NCBI RefSeq assembly: GCF_004119495.1
Contig: NZ_NRQU01000040.1
Coordinates: forward strand, 3,038 to 46,147
DNA length: 43,110 nt
Direction of reading: 5' to 3'
Source of the DNA: Flavobacterium sp. YO12
Lineage (GTDB): Bacteria > Bacteroidota > Bacteroidia > Flavobacteriales > Flavobacteriaceae
In this document: one piece after another, positions 17,484 through 26,498 of the stretch
Layout: every line of letters begins with the position of its first letter
How positions within the stretch are numbered: position 1 is the stretch's first letter
The notes under the pieces: generated by a model
Told to the model about the DNA's origin: nothing
Seen by the model: only the letters and a program-made list of their open reading frames with translations
Databases searched by the model: none
Program-made: the position numbers and the translations under genes

Positions 17484-18164
17484 ATGCTAACGAAAGAATC
17501 ATTGCAATTTTTAGACGATTTAAAGAAAAACAATAATCGAGATTGGTTTCAAGACAATAAAAAGCGCTACGAAATCTTCAAAAAAGATTACCATCAATTG
17601 GTAAGTAATTTTTTAGACGCGATGAAACCGCTTGATCCTTCGTTAGAATTGTTAGAAGTTAAAAACTGCACCTTCAGAATCAACCGCGACATTCGATTCT
17701 CAAAAGACAAATCTCCCTATAAAGCACATTTAGGTGTTTGGATTTCTGGCGGGACAAAAGGTTTGAACCGAGCGGGATATTATGTGCATATTGAAAAAGG
17801 AGCTAGTTTTATTGCTGGCGGATTTTACTCTCCAGAATCTGAAGATTTAAAAAAAGTCCGTAAAGAAATTGCTTTTTTTCACGATGATTTAGAGGCTCTT
17901 TTAGCGGATAAAAATTTCAAGAAAGAGTTTGGAAGTTTAGATGTAAACGAAAACAATTCGCTGAAAAACCCACCGCGAGGTTACGAAAAAGAACATCCTG
18001 CAATCGAGTTTTTAAAACTGAAAAGCTTTACTGCAACTCAAAAATATGATATTTCTGAAGTGACTGAAAAAGATTTTGTTTCTAAAATGAGTAAAAAACT
18101 AATCGCGCTAAAACCTTTAAATGATTTTATCAATCGTGCTTTAGAAACAGACGAAGAGTTTTAG
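17484..18164 (+). CDS. DUF2461 domain protein
   Basis: 226 aa covering the whole DUF2461 (TIGR02453) family length. Visible motifs: FLDDLKKNNNRDWFQDNKKRYE at the N-terminus, then FRINRDIRFSKDKSPYKAHLG (the most conserved stretch) and YYVHIEKGASFIAGGFYSPE. The family is widespread in bacteria and fungi and has no established function. The fold is thought to be a compact cytosolic alpha/beta domain. It begins 10 bases after the rhodanese-thioredoxin gene, so the two probably share a transcript. Confidence 0.9.
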   Translation: MLTKESLQFLDDLKKNNNRDWFQDNKKRYEIFKKDYHQLVSNFLDAMKPLDPSLELLEVKNCTFRINRDIRFSKDKSPYKAHLGVWISGGTKGLNRAGYYVHIEKGASFIAGGFYSPESEDLKKVRKEIAFFHDDLEALLADKNFKKEFGSLDVNENNSLKNPPRGYEKEHPAIEFLKLKSFTATQKYDISEVTEKDFVSKMSKKLIALKPLNDFINRALETDEEF

Positions 18165-18174
18165 AAAAGGATAA

Positions 18175-18237
18175 TCGCTACAAATTGCACAAATTTGCAC
18201 GAATTCAATTAGTGTGAATTCGTGAAATTTGTGGCGA
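18175..18237. repeat. Palindromic intergenic repeat, copy B
   Basis: TCGCTACAAATT and GCACGAATTCA on the left are the imperfect complement of TGAATTCGTGAAATTTGTGG on the right. It belongs to the same family as copies A, C and D. A GTG inside it is in frame with the following glycosyltransferase, but the ATG just after the repeat is the better start. Confidence 0.7.
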
Positions 18238-18251
18238 AAAACATTTTGCTA

Positions 18252-19309
18252 ATGAAAAGAAAAATACTTTTTCTTGGAGAATCTTATCGTGCCGATGCTA
18301 CAACCTGGAGGAACGGTTTAAAAGAGTTTGGCAATTTTGAAATTATTACTTGGGAACTTCAAACGCCAAACAATTCAAAATTTAATAGATTCAAACGTAT
18401 TCTAGAGTATTTTTTCGCCCCAATTTCAATTCAAAAAATCATTAAAAAGAAAAACCAGACATGGTTATTGCTGAAAGAACCACGAGTTATGGTTTTCTTG
18501 CAGCATTATCTGGCTCGAAAACAATTGTCATTGCGCAGCAAGGCCAAACAGATTTATGGCCGGAAGATTCTGCTTTATATCCTTTAAAAAAAATCATTCA
18601 GAAATACGCATTCAAAAAGGCACATTTAATTCATGCTTGGGGACCAGTAATGACAATTTCTATGAAAGCGATTGGTGTTGACATAAACAAGGTTTTTGTT
18701 CTTCCAAAAGGAATCGATTTATCTCTTTTTACGCCTTCACCAAACAATTCAAGCAAAATAGAAGCTATTATCACTCGTTCTTTAGAACCTGAATATCGAC
18801 ATGACTCTATTTTAATGGCATTTTTTATTCTTAATCAAAAAGGAATTGATTTTTCCTTAACCATCGTTGGTGATGGAACAAGATTAGAGTTTTTAAAAGA
18901 TTTGGCAAAAAAATTACAAATTGAAACTAAAGTAACTTTTACTGGAAGAATACCAAATACAAAACTTCCAAAATTATTACACCAATCAAACACTTATATC
19001 AGTATGCCAATTACCGAAGGTGTTTCAGCTTCTTTATTCGAAGCAATGGCATGTCAATGTTACCCTATTGTTTCAAACGTTCCTGGAAATCAAAGCTGGA
19101 TCAAGCATCGCAAAAACGGACAATTAATAACAATCGATGACAACGAACAACTTGCTGAGGAATTAATCTGGTCTTTTGAAAATGTTGACTATCGAAATAA
19201 TGCCATTTTACAAAACAGGAAGTTTGTAGAAGAAAACGCAAATTATAACTCCAATATGAAAATTATTGCACATAAATATCACGAGCTCCTCAACTCTCGA
19301 TCTATTTAA
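18252..19309 (+). pseudogene. Glycosyltransferase family 1/4, split by a one-base frameshift
   Basis: The first frame starts at ATG 18252 (MKRKILFLGESYRADATTW) and the rest continues in the +2 frame from about 18455. Adding one base in the A5 run near 18450 (AGAAAAACCAGAC) joins them as KKPDMVIAERTTSYGFLAA, giving 352 aa. The C-terminal GT-B Rossmann half is clear: KGIDLSLFTP, IVGDGTRLEFLKDLAKKL, VTFTGRIPNTKLPKLLHQS, and the donor-binding EGVSASLFEAMACQCYPIVS. The donor sugar and acceptor are unknown. It lies upstream of an aminotransferase gene. As read, neither half would be active alone. A sequencing error is the simplest explanation. Confidence 0.85.
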
Positions 19310-19383
19310 CTGCAAGCGTAACTTTTTTTCAACCTCAGCGACATACTGTTATAATGAATTTCTAATTTAATTCTGAAAGCAAT

Positions 19384-20487
19384 ATGAGCAATAGAAGAAA
19401 CTGGTTAAAACAAATCGGATTAGGTACAATAGGATTAGGTTTTTGTCAATTTGAGGCATTTGCCAATCCTCCATTAGAAAATTACATCCCTCCAAGTTCA
19501 GACAAATCTCCTATTTTATTACGGTCGAATGAAAATCCCTACGGACCTTCTCCACTAGCTCGCCTTGCCATGCAAAAAAGCATCAACAACAGCAATCGAT
19601 ATGGCTGGAATGCTTCAGAAGAACTAATTTCATTAATTGCTAAGAAAAACAATGTTTCAGATAATAATATTCTATTGGGCGCTGGTTCAACAGAAATTTT
19701 AGATTTAGTACTTCAATATACTGCTTTAAAAAAGGGTAATTTTATACTTGCCGAAACCACTTTCGATTATTGGACATTTCCTTCTGAAAAATTAGGATCT
19801 AAAAAAATCACAGTTCCGTTAACTGCTGATAAAAAGCATGACTTAACAGCAATGTTAAAAACAATCGATTCAGATACTAAAATGATTTACATCTGTAATC
19901 CTAATAATCCAACGGGAACAATCTGCGATAGAGAACATTTAGTCTCTTTTGTAAAAGAAGCTTCTAAAAAAGCAATTGTTTTTGTTGATGAGGCTTATAT
20001 CGATTTTACAAACGAGCAATCACTAAGCAATCTTGTAATTGAGAACAAGAATTTAATAATCACTAAAACTTTCTCAAAAATGTACGGTTTAGCCGGTGCG
20101 CGTATAGGTTATGCTGTTGCAAACTCTTCGACAATTGAAGAACTCAGTATTTTAAAATCATCTCCTAACTTATCCATCAGCGTGGTAACAACGGCTGCGG
20201 CGATTGCATCTTTAAATGATGAAAAATTTATTCGAGAAGTATCTTCTTTAAATGAAGAAGTAAAGAAATACACCATAGAACAACTTACTCGATTGGGCTT
20301 AACCTGCATTCCGTCTTATTCTAATTTTATTTATTTTTCTTTAGAGAATTACAAAAAGGATTACTTTAAACAATTGGAGAACAACAATATTATAGGAACA
20401 AAGATTTATGAGGAAAACGGAAAATGGACAAGAATTACAATAGGAACTATGAAAGAAATGCAGCAATTTATTGAAGCCATAAAATAA
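19384..20487 (+). CDS. Histidinol-phosphate aminotransferase-like enzyme with Tat signal
   Basis: 367 aa, fold-type I PLP aminotransferase of the HisC-like class. LLRSNENPYGPS, LGAGSTEILDLVL, CNPNNPTG, FVDEAYIDF and the PLP Lys in KTFSKMYGLAGARIGY are visible. The N-terminus is unusual: NRRNWLKQIGLGTIGLGF followed by an Ala-containing cleavage-like site is a twin-arginine signal. HisC itself is cytosolic and histidine pathway genes are not nearby. A folded PLP-loaded enzyme exported by Tat would fit. The substrate is unknown. Calling it hisC would overstate what can be seen. Confidence 0.88.
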   Translation: MSNRRNWLKQIGLGTIGLGFCQFEAFANPPLENYIPPSSDKSPILLRSNENPYGPSPLARLAMQKSINNSNRYGWNASEELISLIAKKNNVSDNNILLGAGSTEILDLVLQYTALKKGNFILAETTFDYWTFPSEKLGSKKITVPLTADKKHDLTAMLKTIDSDTKMIYICNPNNPTGTICDREHLVSFVKEASKKAIVFVDEAYIDFTNEQSLSNLVIENKNLIITKTFSKMYGLAGARIGYAVANSSTIEELSILKSSPNLSISVVTTAAAIASLNDEKFIREVSSLNEEVKKYTIEQLTRLGLTCIPSYSNFIYFSLENYKKDYFKQLENNNIIGTKIYEENGKWTRITIGTMKEMQQFIEAIK

Positions 20488-20597
20488 AAATTATCAAAAA
20501 AGTCTTTTTACAGAAAATCTGTTCAAATAAATTATAATCGTTACTTTTGAACTCAGAATTTTTCCGAAGTTTCGGAACTCAAAAAAGCCTTTTATTT

Positions 20598-21611
20598 ATG
20601 GAAATCCAATCCAATTTTTCTTTAAAAAACTACAATACTTTTGGCATCGAAGCCAAAGCAAAAAAATTTGTTGCCGTTCATTCAATTGCTGAATTAAAAA
20701 CCATTTTGGCAGCAAACAAAAATGAGGAAAAGTTCATTTTAGGCGGAGGAAGCAATATGCTTTTGACTAAAGACATTGAAGCGCTGGTTATTCATATTGA
20801 TTTAAAAGGAAAAAAAATCATAAAAGAAGATGATGATTTTGTTTGGGTCGAAAGTCAGGCTGGCGAGACTTGGCATGATTTTGTACTTTGGACAATCGAC
20901 AACAATTTTGGAGGTCTAGAAAATATGTCTTTAATTCCTGGAAATGTCGGCACAACTCCAGTACAGAATATTGGTGCTTACGGAACCGAAATCAAAGATA
21001 CTTTTGTTTCTTGCGAAGCGATGAATATTGCAACTCAGGAAATGAAAACTTTTACTAATGCTGAGTGTAATTTTGGATACCGCGAAAGCATTTTTAAAAA
21101 TGAGGTAAAAGATCAATTCATCATTACTTCGGTTATTTATAAATTGACCAAACGCAATCATAAAATCAATACTTCTTATGGCGATATTTTAGCTGAATTG
21201 GCTAAAAAAAACATTACTGAACCAACTTTGAAAGAGGTAAGTAATGCTGTAATTGCCATTAGACAAAGTAAATTACCTGATCCAAAAGAACTGGGAAACA
21301 GCGGAAGTTTTTTTAAAAACCCCATTTTATTAAAATCTGATTTTGAGAAAATTCACCAAAAATTCCCTGACATGAAGTTTTATGAAGTTTCTGACACCGA
21401 AGTAAAAGTTCCTGCTGGATGGCTTATTGAACAAGCTGGCTTAAAAGGAAAACGTTTTGGAGAAGCTGGAGTTCATAAAAATCAAGCTTTAGTTCTGGTA
21501 AATTATGGCAACGCAACTGGGCAGGAAATTTTAGCCGTTTCAAAAGAAGTTCAAAAAACAGTTTTTGAGATTTTTGGAATTCATATTGAAGCGGAAGTAA
21601 ATGTGATTTAA
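20598..21611 (+). CDS. murB: UDP-N-acetylenolpyruvoylglucosamine reductase
   Basis: 337 aa from the ATG at 20598. An upstream in-frame TTG would add 17 residues that do not match the family, while MEIQSNFSLKNYNTFGIEA is a standard MurB start. FAD-binding marks: FILGGGSNMLL, GLENMSLIPGNVGTTPVQNIGAYG and CNFGYRESIFK. The catalytic segment is GNSGSFFKNP, and PAGWLIEQAGLKGKRFG follows. It is the type I enzyme, reducing the enolpyruvyl group to form UDP-MurNAc for peptidoglycan. It stands as a single gene, with a short repeat after its stop. Confidence 0.96.
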   Translation: MEIQSNFSLKNYNTFGIEAKAKKFVAVHSIAELKTILAANKNEEKFILGGGSNMLLTKDIEALVIHIDLKGKKIIKEDDDFVWVESQAGETWHDFVLWTIDNNFGGLENMSLIPGNVGTTPVQNIGAYGTEIKDTFVSCEAMNIATQEMKTFTNAECNFGYRESIFKNEVKDQFIITSVIYKLTKRNHKINTSYGDILAELAKKNITEPTLKEVSNAVIAIRQSKLPDPKELGNSGSFFKNPILLKSDFEKIHQKFPDMKFYEVSDTEVKVPAGWLIEQAGLKGKRFGEAGVHKNQALVLVNYGNATGQEILAVSKEVQKTVFEIFGIHIEAEVNVI

Positions 21612-21618
21612 TTTCTTT

Positions 21619-21658
21619 TTGCCATTAAATTCGTGAAAATTCGTGAAATTCGTGGCGA
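21619..21658. repeat. Dispersed repeat, half copy C
   Basis: It carries AAATTCGTGAAAATTCGTG and then AAATTCGTGGCGA, the right arm of the repeat family seen at 16.6, 18.2 and 36.6 kb, here without a clear left arm. Confidence 0.6.
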
Positions 21659-21673
21659 TAAACCAAACACAAT

Positions 21674-22288
21674 ATGTACACTCCTGATTTATACAAAAAC
21701 GAAAATCCAGAAGAAATCAGAGCTTTTCTAAAAGAAAATAGTTTTGGAATTCTGATTAATCAAACTAACGGAAAATTGTGTGCAACTCATATTCCGATAG
21801 AACTTGAAACCAACTCTGATGGAAAAGAAATTTTGCAGGGACATATTTCAAAACTAAATCCTCAAGCAGAAGGTTTTGCAGCAAACGATCAGATTCTAGC
21901 GGTGTTTACAGGACCGCACAGTTATATATCTTCGTCTTGGTACGATCATGAAAATGTACCAACTTGGAATTACATAGCCGTACATGTTTATGGAAGAATT
22001 AAAATTGTTGACTACGAAACTTCGGTAGAACAGTTAAAAAAACTAGTTGATAAATACGAAGCAAATTCAGAAAATCCTATTAGAGTTGAAGACTTATCTG
22101 CTAAAACAATGCGTGAAGCTCGAGGAATTTTTGGTTTTGAAATAGAAATTGACGAAATTCAGGCAACTAAAAAATTGTCGCAAAATAGAGACGATCATAA
22201 TTATAAAAACATAATTTCGGAATTAGAAAAGACTGAAAACCCTCAGTCTATTGCTATTGCAAAGGAAATGCTGAAATGCCGAAAGTAA
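21674..22288 (+). CDS. FMN-binding PaiB-like protein
   Basis: 204 aa across the whole PaiB/FMN-binding negative regulator family. Visible: MYTPDLYKNENPEEIRAFLKE, the split-barrel core, FTGPHSYISSSWYDHENVPTWNY (the hallmark), then YAVHVYGRIKI-like VHVYGRIKIV and a C-terminal GFEIEIDEIQATKKLSQNR. Bacillus PaiB was described as a repressor of sporulation and protease genes, but most members look like flavin-binding enzymes. A nitroreductase-like or oxidoreductase role is as likely as regulation here. Confidence 0.88.
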   Translation: MYTPDLYKNENPEEIRAFLKENSFGILINQTNGKLCATHIPIELETNSDGKEILQGHISKLNPQAEGFAANDQILAVFTGPHSYISSSWYDHENVPTWNYIAVHVYGRIKIVDYETSVEQLKKLVDKYEANSENPIRVEDLSAKTMREARGIFGFEIEIDEIQATKKLSQNRDDHNYKNIISELEKTENPQSIAIAKEMLKCRK

Positions 22289-22302
22289 ATGATTTTTAAT
22301 CA

Positions 22303-22332
22303 TTGAAATTTACTAATTCATAACTACCTTTG
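22303..22332 (+). promoter_or_regulatory. Consensus Bacteroidota promoter for glycosyltransferase 2
   Basis: TTG at 22303-22305, a spacer of 19 bases, then TACCTTTG at 22325-22332. This matches TTG-N19-TAnnTTTG and is the best full promoter match in the window. It would drive the GT2 gene and probably the sigma factor gene after it. Confidence 0.65.
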
Positions 22333-22372
22333 TACTCGCAAAATTTCAGATATTAATAGACATTAAAACCAT

Positions 22373-23479
22373 ATGCTTATAACTTTATTTTACTTCTTTA
22401 TTGCTATTGTTTTTATTCAAGTTTTCTACTACTTAGGAATTTTTGGAAAGTTTGCATTCGCTAAACCTCAAAATATTACACCAAAAAGAATTCCGGTTTC
22501 AGTTATTGTCTGCGCAAAAAATGAAGAAGAAAACGTAAAGAAATTTATCCCATTATTAGCTGAACAAAATTATCCTGATTTCGAAATTGTTTTGATTGAT
22601 GACGCTTCAAGTGATGAAACTTTAGAAGTTTTTGAAGAATTTGAAAATCTATATCCTAATATTCGTTTGGTTAAAGTAAAAAACAACGAAGCTTTTTGGG
22701 GAAATAAAAAATATGCTTTGACATTAGGAATTAAAGCCGCAAAAAAAGATTATTTATTGTTTACTGATGCTGATTGCTACCCAACTTCAAAAGAATGGAT
22801 AACAGCAATGACTTCGCAATTTACAATGAACAAAACTATTGTTTTAGGATACGGAGGTTACGAAAAAATAGAACGTTCATTATTAAATAAAATCATTCGT
22901 TTTGAGACTGTTTTAACTGCGGTTCAATATTTTTCATGGACTAAAGCAGGATTTCCATATATGGGAGTTGGAAGAAATTTAGCTTATAAAAAAGACGAGT
23001 TTTTTAATGTAAATGGTTTTATTGATCATATACAAGTTCGTTCCGGCGATGATGATTTATTTATTAATCAGGCTGCAAACAAATCAAACACGACCATTTC
23101 TTATACTCCAGAAAGTTTTACTTATTCTAAACCAAAGGAATCGTACAAAGAATGGTTTACCCAAAAAAGAAGACACGTTTCTACAGCTGAATATTATAAA
23201 TTTTTCGACAAGTTTCAGTTGGGGATTTTCTTCTGCTCGCAATTGTTTTTCTTTTTATCTGTCATTATTCTGCTTGCTTTCCAATTTCAATGGATTGCAG
23301 TCTTGGCAATTCTTGCAACCCGCTACACCATAGTTTGGACTGTTATTGGGTTCTCTGCAGGAAAATTAAAAGAAAATGATATTAAAATTTGGTTTCCAGT
23401 GCTTGAAATAGCGCTTATATTCACGCAAATTAATATCTTTATATCTAATATCTTTTCAAAACCTGTATATTGGAAATAA
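22373..23479 (+). CDS. Family 2 glycosyltransferase, membrane-bound
   Basis: 368 aa. One N-terminal membrane helix (LITLFYFFIAIVFIQVFYYLG) precedes a GT-A domain with VSVIVCAKNEEENVKKFIPLL, the DxD-like LFTDADCYPTS near residue 130, and the GDDDLFINQAA acceptor/base motif. After this comes a QKRRH motif (WFTQKRRHVSTAEYY), typical of processive or multi-pass GT2 enzymes. Two or three C-terminal membrane helices follow. It probably uses an NDP-sugar at the cytosolic face to extend a lipid-linked or envelope glycan. The substrate is unknown. Confidence 0.9.
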   Translation: MLITLFYFFIAIVFIQVFYYLGIFGKFAFAKPQNITPKRIPVSVIVCAKNEEENVKKFIPLLAEQNYPDFEIVLIDDASSDETLEVFEEFENLYPNIRLVKVKNNEAFWGNKKYALTLGIKAAKKDYLLFTDADCYPTSKEWITAMTSQFTMNKTIVLGYGGYEKIERSLLNKIIRFETVLTAVQYFSWTKAGFPYMGVGRNLAYKKDEFFNVNGFIDHIQVRSGDDDLFINQAANKSNTTISYTPESFTYSKPKESYKEWFTQKRRHVSTAEYYKFFDKFQLGIFFCSQLFFFLSVIILLAFQFQWIAVLAILATRYTIVWTVIGFSAGKLKENDIKIWFPVLEIALIFTQINIFISNIFSKPVYWK

Positions 23480-24020
23480 ATTCTAAAATAGAAAAAGCAA
23501 AAAAAGGCGATCAAGCCGCCTTTACTTTTTATTAGATTATTATTGGAATGAAGTTTACAGCTTCATGCTTAAACGAACAGAAAACGAAACTACTGCCGAA
23601 GATATTACGATAGAAACCTTTTCTAAAGCGTTTGACAAAATTGCTTCTTACAATTCTGAATTTCAATTTAACACTTGGCTGATTGCAATTGCAAAAAACG
23701 TCTACATTGATTTATTGCGTAAAAAGAAAACCAACCTTTTTATAGAAATTACCGATGCCGAAGATCAGCAGGCTTATAATATTGCTGACACTACTCTCTC
23801 TGCTGAAGACGCTTTAATTAACGAGCAAAACCTGTCTCGACTGCTTCTGTGCATTAAAGAATTAAAACCTCATTATCAAGAAGTAATTCAACTGCGTTAT
23901 TTTCAAGAAATGACGTATCAGGAAATTGCCAGTAAAATAGATGAACCTTTAAGTAATGTTAAAGTAAAAATACTTCGTGCTAAAAAATTGTTAGCAGAAA
24001 TCATTAATCGTAATAGATAA
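23470..24020 (+). pseudogene. ECF-type RNA polymerase sigma factor, frameshifted in region 2
   Basis: The first 22 codons (from TTG at 23470: EINSKIEKAKKGDQAAFTF) stop at once. Adding one T in the T5 run near 23528 continues the protein as FLLDYYWNEVYSFMLKRTEN, an ideal sigma region 2, and joins the long frame that opens at 23565. The restored product is 183 aa. Region 2.3/2.4 is FNTWLIAIAKNVYIDLLR and region 4 is LKPHYQEVIQLRYFQEMTYQEIASKI. No anti-sigma gene follows. TonB is next. The TTG start overlaps the previous stop by about 10 bases, so translation is probably coupled. As written, the N-terminal core-binding part is lost. Confidence 0.85.
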
Positions 24021-24174
24021 TTTACTATCTTTAAGAAAAGAATAACACATTATCTGGTTTTTTCTTAAAAAAATTACTTTAACACACTAAAACAACAACT
24101 TCTGCGTTGTTTGTCAAAACCCTAATTCTTATCGCGTATGATTTAAAGTTACTTAACCTTAAAACCCAAAAATC

Positions 24175-25002
24175 ATGTCTAAATTAAGCATCTATGAAAA
24201 CAAGTGGATTGATCTTGTTTTCGAAAACAAAAACAAAGAGTACGGCGCGTATCAATTACGCCAAGAGAATTCTAAAACTACTATTACAGCACTATTCATG
24301 GGACTGTTGTTACTAGCAGCCTTAGGAAGCGTATCGATGCTGATTAATAAATTTAGGACACATGATCCTGTCGAGGCAACACCAATTACAGAGCCATTGG
24401 TAGTTGTACAAGTCAATACAGAACCTATTAAGGTACAGCCTGAACCTCCTGCACCAATCGCACCTCCTCAGCAAACTGCTGCAACACCAGTTACTGAAGC
24501 TTTGCAATTGACAAATCCGGTTGTTACTTCAGCTGCTCAAGCGACACCAGAAATTGCTACAAATGCTAACAATGTTCCAATTGTAGAAAACACTACAGGA
24601 ACTGGAACTAGCGTCAATGTTTTACCAGGAACTGGCTCAGCAAACACAGGAACTTCTGAACCAGTTGATAACGGAAACGGCATTGTGAACACAAGTGTTT
24701 TAGACAAAATGCCAGAATTTCCAGGTGGAATGGCAAAATTTTATGCCTATGTTGGAAACAACTTTAACAGACCAGAATTGGATGCTGAAAAAACTTTACG
24801 AGTGTATGTTTCATTTGTAATTGAAAAAGATGGTTCAATTACAGACATCCTAGTAAAAAACGATCCAGGTTACGGAATGGGAAAAGAAGCAATTAGAGTT
24901 TTAAAATCATTAAAAACAAAATGGACTCCGGGAATACTAAACGGTAAAGCAGTAAGAACTGCTTACAACCTCCCGATAACAATAAAAACAGAAGCAGAAT
25001 AA
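24175..25002 (+). CDS. TonB family energy transducer
   Basis: 275 aa. A cytoplasmic start of about 35 residues carries NKEYGAYQLRQENSK, a Bacteroidota TonB mark. Then come one membrane helix (TALFMGLLLLAALGSVSMLI) and a Pro/Ala/Thr-rich periplasmic spacer of about 110 residues (QPEPPAPIAPPQQ). The last 90 residues form the TonB C-terminal domain (MPEFPGGMAKFYAYVGNNF, VSFVIEKDGSITDI, WTPGILNGKAVRTAYNLPI). It couples the inner-membrane proton gradient to outer-membrane transporters. No ExbB/ExbD is present in the window. Confidence 0.93.
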   Translation: MSKLSIYENKWIDLVFENKNKEYGAYQLRQENSKTTITALFMGLLLLAALGSVSMLINKFRTHDPVEATPITEPLVVVQVNTEPIKVQPEPPAPIAPPQQTAATPVTEALQLTNPVVTSAAQATPEIATNANNVPIVENTTGTGTSVNVLPGTGSANTGTSEPVDNGNGIVNTSVLDKMPEFPGGMAKFYAYVGNNFNRPELDAEKTLRVYVSFVIEKDGSITDILVKNDPGYGMGKEAIRVLKSLKTKWTPGILNGKAVRTAYNLPITIKTEAE

Positions 25003-25008
25003 AAATAG

Positions 25009-25037
25009 AAAAGCAGAATTTAGGTTCTGCTTTTTTT
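25009..25037 (+). terminator. Terminator after tonB
   Basis: A stem GCAGAA/TTCTGC, extended by AAAA/TTTT pairs, closes a 6-base loop and runs into seven T. It starts a few bases after the TonB stop. Confidence 0.8.
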
Positions 25038-25145
25038 ATGCTTTTTCTTCAAAACTGAAACGTTTACCGAACTAAACATATTCTATTTTTTCTACTTTTA
25101 CGACTCCTAATCATAAATACAATAATCACCGTAAAAACTAAAAAA

Positions 25146-25526
25146 ATGGGAATATTTTCAGCCCTTATGGGTAATGCAGGTACTGTCACTCAGGACGATT
25201 TACTTAAAAAGTATGGTCAGTTATTAACTGATAATGAAGAAATTGAAATGGGTTTTAAACTAATCCGTGATACTTTTATCTTTACAAACAAAAGATTAAT
25301 CTTAGTTGACGTACAAGGATTAACAGGAAGTAAAACCGAATATAAATCTATTGCTTACAAAAGCATCACTCGTTTCAGCGTAGAAACTGCTGGGACTTTT
25401 GACCTTGATGCTGAATTAAAAATATGGGTTTCAAGCGAACTGAATCCAAGTATCGTTAAACAGTTTAACAAATCTGTAAATGTTTACGACGTACAAAAAG
25501 TTTTAGCGCATCATGTTTTAGGCTAA
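25146..25526 (+). CDS. PH domain protein (YvbH-like bPH)
   Basis: 126 aa, a single bacterial pleckstrin-homology domain of the bPH type. Marks: LLTDNEEIEMGFKLIRDTFIFTNKRLILVD, SKTEYKSIAYKSITRFSVETAG and DAELKIWVSS, followed by a C-terminal helix (VNVYDVQKVLAHHVL). Crystallised relatives form rings, and their ligand is unclear. It is cytosolic and is flanked by terminators on both sides, so it is monocistronic. It converges with an M48 peptidase gene. Confidence 0.85.
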   Translation: MGIFSALMGNAGTVTQDDLLKKYGQLLTDNEEIEMGFKLIRDTFIFTNKRLILVDVQGLTGSKTEYKSIAYKSITRFSVETAGTFDLDAELKIWVSSELNPSIVKQFNKSVNVYDVQKVLAHHVLG

Positions 25527-25539
25527 CAATAGTATACAA

Positions 25540-25583
25540 AAAAAGAGAACGGCAGATCATATATGATCTGCCGTTCTCTTTTT
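25540..25583. terminator. Perfect 44-base bidirectional terminator palindrome
   Basis: A 21-bp stem without mismatches, AAAAAGAGAACGGCAGATCA and onward, is followed by its exact complement around two bases. A tracts on one side and T tracts on the other serve both the PH gene on the plus strand and the M48 gene on the minus strand. Confidence 0.9.
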
Positions 25584-25597
25584 TAAACTAGAAATTA

Positions 25598-26470
25598 TTA
25601 TTTCTTTTTGGTTGTTGTTTTTTTGGTTGCAGCTGGCTTTTTAGTGGTTGCAGCTTTTGGAACCGTATTATCTATTTTTTGCTGCACATATGGTTTATAC
25701 AAACCGTCTTTTTCAGCTCTTTTTTTCGCATCATCTGCTCTTTTCTTAGAATCTGGATGTGAGCTCATCATTTGATCAATAAAAGAAGCTTGAGCCCCTT
25801 CGCTCATTTTAGCCAAAATTCTAAACGCTGATTCTTCCGCATTTACATCATAACCATTTTTCTTCAAGAAATTATACGAAAATAAATCCGCTTCACTTTC
25901 TTGTTTACGGCTGTGTTTGCTGTCAATCATAGCGCTTCCGATTTTTCCTAACTGACTATCGGTTACTGAAGATATTTTTGCTGATTGAGAAGAAACTCCA
26001 TCAATTACTGCTTCTTTTTGGTAAGCCGCACGCATTGCATCTCTAGAATCATTGTTAGCAACGTGACCAATTTCATGCCCAATTACAGCCAGCAATTCAT
26101 TATCATCCATTATATCCATTAAACCTGAATATACACGCACACTTCCATCTGCAGTAGCAAAAGCATTGACATCTTTAACTTTGTATACTTTATAATTCAA
26201 AGTATATCCATCACCAGCAGTGTGTTTTCCAAACACTCTGTTTAATCGTAATGTATAACCATCTGTTGGACCAGCCACTTCATTTTCAGTATCTAATTTT
26301 GCGACTGCTTCTTTAGACAACGCCGCAGCATCAGCATTAGTCAATGTAAAAGCCGTCACTCCTTTTTGAACCGCTCCAATTGCTTTATCGCCTAAATTAA
26401 TCTGCGCATTTGCTTTTGTAAATCCAAAAGCAGCAAACAAAACTCCTAATACAATAAATTTCTTTTTCAT
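25598..26470 (-). CDS. M48 family metallopeptidase, periplasmic (downstream paralogue)
   Basis: 290 aa from ATG 26470, chosen because MKKKFIVLGVLFAAFGF aligns with the start of the paralogue next door. An upstream in-frame ATG at 26482 would add only MFRD. After the signal peptide is an M48 domain with HEIGH at residues 132-136 and the third ligand E193 in QESEADLFSY. The C-terminus is a Lys/Thr/Ala tail (KKPAATKKTTTKKK). Relatives include BepA/LoiP, which degrade misassembled outer-membrane proteins. No lipobox is seen, so it is probably soluble in the periplasm. Confidence 0.92.
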   Translation of the reverse strand: MKKKFIVLGVLFAAFGFTKANAQINLGDKAIGAVQKGVTAFTLTNADAAALSKEAVAKLDTENEVAGPTDGYTLRLNRVFGKHTAGDGYTLNYKVYKVKDVNAFATADGSVRVYSGLMDIMDDNELLAVIGHEIGHVANNDSRDAMRAAYQKEAVIDGVSSQSAKISSVTDSQLGKIGSAMIDSKHSRKQESEADLFSYNFLKKNGYDVNAEESAFRILAKMSEGAQASFIDQMMSSHPDSKKRADDAKKRAEKDGLYKPYVQQKIDNTVPKAATTKKPAATKKTTTKKK

Positions 26471-26498
26471 ATCTCTAAACATAATTATTATTTAACAA

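Noticed and set aside
19384..20487. Naming the aminotransferase hisC
   Set aside because: The Tat signal and the absence of other histidine genes argue against the cytosolic biosynthetic enzyme.
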